From assembly GCA_933228895.1 (NCBI GenBank), contig OW121855.1, forward strand, positions 39,632,698 to 39,696,697: a stretch of DNA of 64,000 nt, given 5' to 3'. Positions 60,015-64,000 of the stretch are shown here, piece by piece (the stretch's first letter is position 1; every line of letters starts with the position of its first letter). The translations under genes were made by a program, and so were the position numbers. The notes beneath the pieces are model-generated. The model worked only from the letters and a program-made list of their open reading frames with translations. It searched no databases and was not told the origin of the DNA. The stretch comes from Platycnemis pennipes (lineage: Eukaryota; Arthropoda; Insecta; Odonata; Platycnemididae).

Positions 60015-60651
60015 ATCTTGGAAAAAATTCTAACCATGATGTAATCTTCTCGTATCACCTGGCATTTTCCATGTGTCCCTGCGACTAGGTTGGTGTTTAA
60101 ACCACGTGTTTTTAATCACTTAGTTATTCCTCCTACAGAACTCCTCTGCTTTCTCGCCGCGGTCACGTCTTACTCCCAGCCCATACTCCCCTAATTTCCT
60201 TCCGTCCCTCCCTCCCCCTACTACAGCGTTGCAGTCTCCTGTAACTATTAGGTTCTTCTGCCCTTAAGTTTCCAACTGATCATATACTTCGTTAACTTCC
60301 TCTTCTTTTTGGTCCCCCTGTAGGAATGTAAACCTGTACTACGACTTCATTCGTTGGCATCGCTTTTTTTCCATAACCAATAATCTATCGCTTACCTCTT
60401 CCGCGTTAATACATTTTCCCCTAAGGTTGCATTCTATACAAATGCTATTTCTTAATGGCTCTCTTCCCCTTCACCGTAAATAACTCTACAAATTTAACTC
60501 TAAAAGTCCCTCCGGTATTTCCATTTTATTTCGCTTAGTCCCAACAAATCGATCTTTCCCCTCTCGATTTCACCCTCAATGTAATCTAGTTTTCCTGCCC
60601 TTAACATAGCTCTAACATAGTTCTAACGTCCCATATCCTAACTCTTAGCAT
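60015..60651 (-). pseudogene. LINE AP-endonuclease pseudogene
   Basis: Starts with ATG at 60651..60649 and 'MLRVRIWDVRTML' (family form WNVRTL). After a short duplicated stretch it reads 'AGKLDYIEGEIERGKIDLLG' then 'LSEIKWKYRRDF' (the conserved catalytic Glu of S/A-E-x-K/R-W). Near 60360-60270: 'MPTNEVVVQVYIPTGGPKEE' and 'EVNEVYDQLET'. Near 60260-60150: 'QKNLIVTGDCNAVVG' (family GDFNA motif, Phe to Cys) and 'RKLGEYGLGVRRDRGEKAEE'. Then 'IKNTWF', 'TWKMPGD' and, frame-shifted, 'DYIMV'. The final SDH motif region is missing. Frameshifts and stops make it inactive. Confidence 0.82.
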
Positions 60652-61125
60652 TGCTGCTCCCTTTTCTGTTATTTTCATTGCCACTGTGCTAACTGCTGTC
60701 TTTCTTTCGATGCATGGATTTCGCGAGAGAGCATGACCGCGGAGTCCTTGCTTCCCCTTCTGCTGGGCACGACACCCGCCCCACTCATTTGGACCCGGTC
60801 TCCGTGGTTTCCAGGATTCTATTCTCTATTGCTCAAGTCCATTGTGTTCTTGGGAGAGTGTAATTGAGGTGTTTTCCCGTTGCCTGCCTCAATAGTGTTT
60901 TTAACGTGACACCATCACTTGATAGGCTGCCCCACTGGGGACAGATGCCTTTCCACAGCCGCCTTGTTGAGGAAGAGACGCTGCGATTTCGGTACGTGGA
61001 CTACCTTTCGTCACGCTTCTACCCTTCGACCTACCTGGCATCGGTGACCCTACTAATGGTGCTGCTCTAGGGGTCACGGGAACACGCAAACCTCAATCCC
61101 ACCACGAAAAGGCGTGATCCATGCG
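60015..61125 (-). mobile_element. LINE 5' half: 5' region plus endonuclease domain
   Basis: Minus strand, from about 61125 to 60015. The 5' part (61125-60660) is GC-richer than its surroundings and partly open in frame (61089..60901, Arg/Ser/Pro-rich), consistent with a LINE 5' region. It is followed by the AP-type endonuclease coding remnant. The element stops within or just after the endonuclease and has no RT. Copies lacking the 3' end cannot arise by simple 5' truncation, so a later deletion or rearrangement is implied. Confidence 0.75.
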
Positions 61126-61129
61126 GAAG

Positions 61130-64000
61130 GGAAGTGATGCATAAGCATTTCATTTACGTTACATAAAAAAATTAGAAAAATTTTGAATCACTATCGCTTA
61201 GTTGAGTCTAGCTAGGACTAGCTAGGTTAGAATCACTAACCCATGATTGCCTTTATATTTTTGACGAGTGTGGCACTGAAATTTTTTAAGCTAAACATGC
61301 GATAAGAGGATAATATTTTTTGAATCTGTTTCTCAAATTGATTTCTCTTCCGTATTCCCAACCGAACTGAATTATGATGGTGAAAAGCTATCCTAGTTAG
61401 GCGAAGATCTACTAAGCTAATTTTCTTATCCATAACGACCCGTAACGTTCTCTTAACCGCTTTGTAAATTGCGTAACGCTCTCAATCAGTCTCTCAGTTT
61501 TTTGAATGAAAAAAAATGTTGTGTGAGAGTGGGATTACAAAATTCAGAGTCAGAAATTCTTCGCATAATGTACAACAAAATATTATAGTTGAGCTTACCG
61601 TGTTTTAATTAAATTAAAAGACTAAAACGTTCATAATTATGGGAATAAGAGCTTTAAATTATATCCGTTTGTGGACATAAATAGCCTAAAAGTCTGTATT
61701 ATCTGCGATAAAAAGAAGATACTTTTTTCGTGCAGCGGTTCAAACTTATGTTACCTTTCCCACGTGACATTTTTCGAACATATCAGCTAATACGTATTTA
61801 TTCTCCTTTAAAAAATATTCAGGATCGCTAATTTGTATTTAAATTGCTTCTGGTATTTTATTTCAATGTTGGAGTCAAAGAAGTGATAAAATTAGTTAAG
61901 AAGCAGCTTCAGAGCTCACCATCAGCCAAGAGAAAAACATTTGCCTATGAATGCAGGTCACCGTTTTCTAAGACTGGATGTCACGCAAGGCACTCTTATG
62001 CTTCATGCAGGGTGTTTGTAGGATAGTAAGCAATTTTAATTTTAAAAGGAATATAATTTTGAATGATGGAAAAAAGTTTTTAATTATTTATTCTTATGGT
62101 AAAAAGTAAAGGTGTGTCAACTTGAATGAAAACCCGTGAATATCAGGTAAATAGTACTAGTTACATAGGTGAATAATATTCTGTGAGTGGGTGACATTAT
62201 GTGATTTACCGAGTTTCATGTTTGCTTAACTTATCGCTCTGTAAATAATAGTTTTTTTATAAAACAGTACACAATAAAATTACGTTATTGGGCTTATCTT
62301 TTTATAGTGTTGTATATATGGAACGCAGACACATTCAAAGTTTTACTTACTACTTAATTTTTTTAATGACCTTCTTATATACAAAATCGAGGGAATTTTA
62401 ACGCGTATATAAACGTTGCTACATTACTAATGCATTACTTAATACGTTAATAAGAATAAAAAGCAGTCAAGTAATTCTATAAAACTGAATTTCACCTCTA
62501 GATTGTGAATAATTCAATTTTCGCCAAATGTCAAAATTCTCCAGTGGGGGTCCGCCGTTCGCGGCAGAAGTTAAGGCCGGGTAGAAATGAAGGATGAGCG
62601 TTATGGAGGATGAGAATGACGAGACCAATGGAGGGAAATGGGAAGGTTTGGGAGTCGAATTAGTGGGGGGACTAATTGATGATGCAATCACGGCGACAAG
62701 ATTTCAAACAGGGGCTAACTGCATTGCGTGCTCCGAGGAAAGGACTTTTCTTCCCCATCTGATTCTTTTATGATTGCATGACAGGGGTTAAATGAAAACG
62801 AAGCGTGCGGCAGTAATAATAATTAGGAATTGAAGTCCGTATTACTAACTGTCCAATATTAGAAGGGAAAATTAAGCCAGTTGTCTAAATCAATGAATGC
62901 AAACCAATGTTTGAAGATAATTCTTTAGCATAATAGCATTGCTTTCATTAGACAATAGAATTACCTTTAATAAAGAAATGTCGATAGTAGTATCGATATT
63001 GATTCAAGTGTGAGATTCACAAACCGAGTTAACCATGAGAAGACATTTCAAACATAAGCCGCGTGAAATCTTAAATGCACGGTAGATTTTCTTTTCATTT
63101 GGTTGGGAAAGTGATCTTTTGTTAATCAATTCTTTTTTTGGGAATTTACACTTCAACAAAAATATTTTACTCTATTTTCTGCGGATTTGGGGATATTCCG
63201 GATTCATTTATCGTAGAACACAAAAGTATGCTTCCGAGGTCTCATAAAACGTTTTTCTGTCAAGCTCTTCTTGGTCCTTGGTAGTCCGGTTGCATTGTTA
63301 TTTGCGTAACGGCCGGTAATTCAGAGCACCTTGTTGCACTTTTGCTGCAGGATCACACGGTAATTGGTGAATGTAGATTTATGTGAGTCGTAACATTTGA
63401 GCTAGAGAAGTGTTAAAATTGTACTTAATTAAAAAGAATATGTGTTTGTTTAGGACTCCAGTGTTTATATCATTTCCATCGGATCTACTGTGAATACTTT
63501 GCTTCCTAAAGACAGCATCTGATTTTAATTTGCAGCGTCAAAATATGGAAATGCATTTTTATTTAGAAATTTTCTAATAAAACATATAAACCATTAAATA
63601 TATTAAAAATATTAGACTTTCTTAGTCATCATAAATTATTTGCGACCCGTGAAAGTTTAAAAGACGGACTTACATCCTTTGATACGTTCAGAAATCAAGC
63701 AATAAATAGTGAATTAATGGAAGCCCATCGCTGCATTAGATAGAATATTTTATGCAGGAGGTAATCTGATCTCTTAAAATATATTTGGATTATAATTGAT
63801 ATTTTTTCGCATTGCAATTATAAGACATAATGATTATTAGGGAGTACAGTTTTTAATTCAGAAAAGTGACTCATGTGCTCCTGGAACACCAATTAACCTC
63901 CATTACCCTCTCAACAAGTTTTGCTGTGGCCGCTTCGTTGAAATTTACACATCACCCGAGGTGGGGTCTAAACCAGTGGCGCTTGGGTTAGCAGAATAGT
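61130..64000. other. AT-rich region, nothing recognised
   Basis: 62520-62690 is G-rich with a short Pro/Ser frame on the minus strand, rejected. The last 40 bases (GTGGGGTCTAAACC...GGGTTAGCAG) look a little like part of a SINE head cut by the window end, but there is too little to call. Confidence 0.3.

Noticed and set aside
63960..64000. Possible SINE head at the window end
   Set aside because: Only about 40 bases present; no B box visible before the window ends.

Overview
This window looks like non-coding nuclear DNA from a large, repeat-rich animal genome, most likely an arthropod and probably an insect. The reasons are an AT-rich background full of stops in all frames, decayed APE/RT-type LINE copies of RTE-like character ending in TGATGA-type tails, a hAT DNA transposon remnant, tRNA-derived SINE heads, and several long-armed hairpin elements. 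The organism assignment is inference; no sequence here names a species. I found no protein-coding gene, rRNA, tRNA gene, operon or CRISPR array that I can support. Long reading frames lie mostly in base-skewed GC-rich or pyrimidine-rich tracts, or are the reverse strand of transposon remnants.

Layout. 1-540 is the 3' end of a LINE; a tRNA-derived SINE follows on the minus strand (about 930-1060). GC-rich, CpG-bearing patches of 0.5-1.5 kb sit at about 1.5-2.35, 3.6-4.3, 8.8-9.8, 26.6-28.0, 34.5-35.1, 51.2-52.2 and 54.9-55.95 kb. They alternate with long AT-rich stretches in which I recognise nothing. They could be promoters, untranslated first exons or other regulatory DNA, and several hold good splice-donor strings, but no downstream exon was identified. 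A LINE with a readable reverse-transcriptase domain lies at 13.28-14.93 kb (minus). A 553-bp insertion with perfect 17-bp flanking duplications, made largely of GTTGCCTC octamers, lies at 22.70-23.26 kb. Further LINE 3' ends are at 29.35-29.95, 36.29-36.55, 43.08-43.86 and 47.31-48.28 kb. A LINE 5' half (endonuclease domain and presumed 5' region) is at 60.0-61.1 kb.

The clearest composite structure is at 47.3-48.3 kb. A 777-bp hAT element with readable terminal inverted repeats and a perfect 8-bp target duplication has inserted into the 3' end of a minus-strand LINE. It keeps only the C-terminal dimerisation part of its transposase, with one in-frame stop. Four hairpin elements (3.2, 31.2, 32.4 and 56.7 kb) form a second theme. 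The 56.7-kb one has 70-bp arms with one mismatch and 13-bp direct repeats flanking a 201-bp unit. Their cores resemble fragments of hammerhead-ribozyme catalytic strings, which is a hypothesis only. Other repeats are a 75-bp minisatellite (52.4 kb), a 160-bp terminal-direct-repeat structure (59.1-59.8 kb), a diverged direct duplication (42.0-42.3 kb) and two opposed copies of an unnamed repeat (33.9 and 45.1 kb).

No genes work together here. The window reads as an intergenic region or a very large intron shaped by retroposition and DNA transposition. I do not see a convincing new biological system; the hairpin family and the octamer-filled retroposon are the best candidates for something undescribed.
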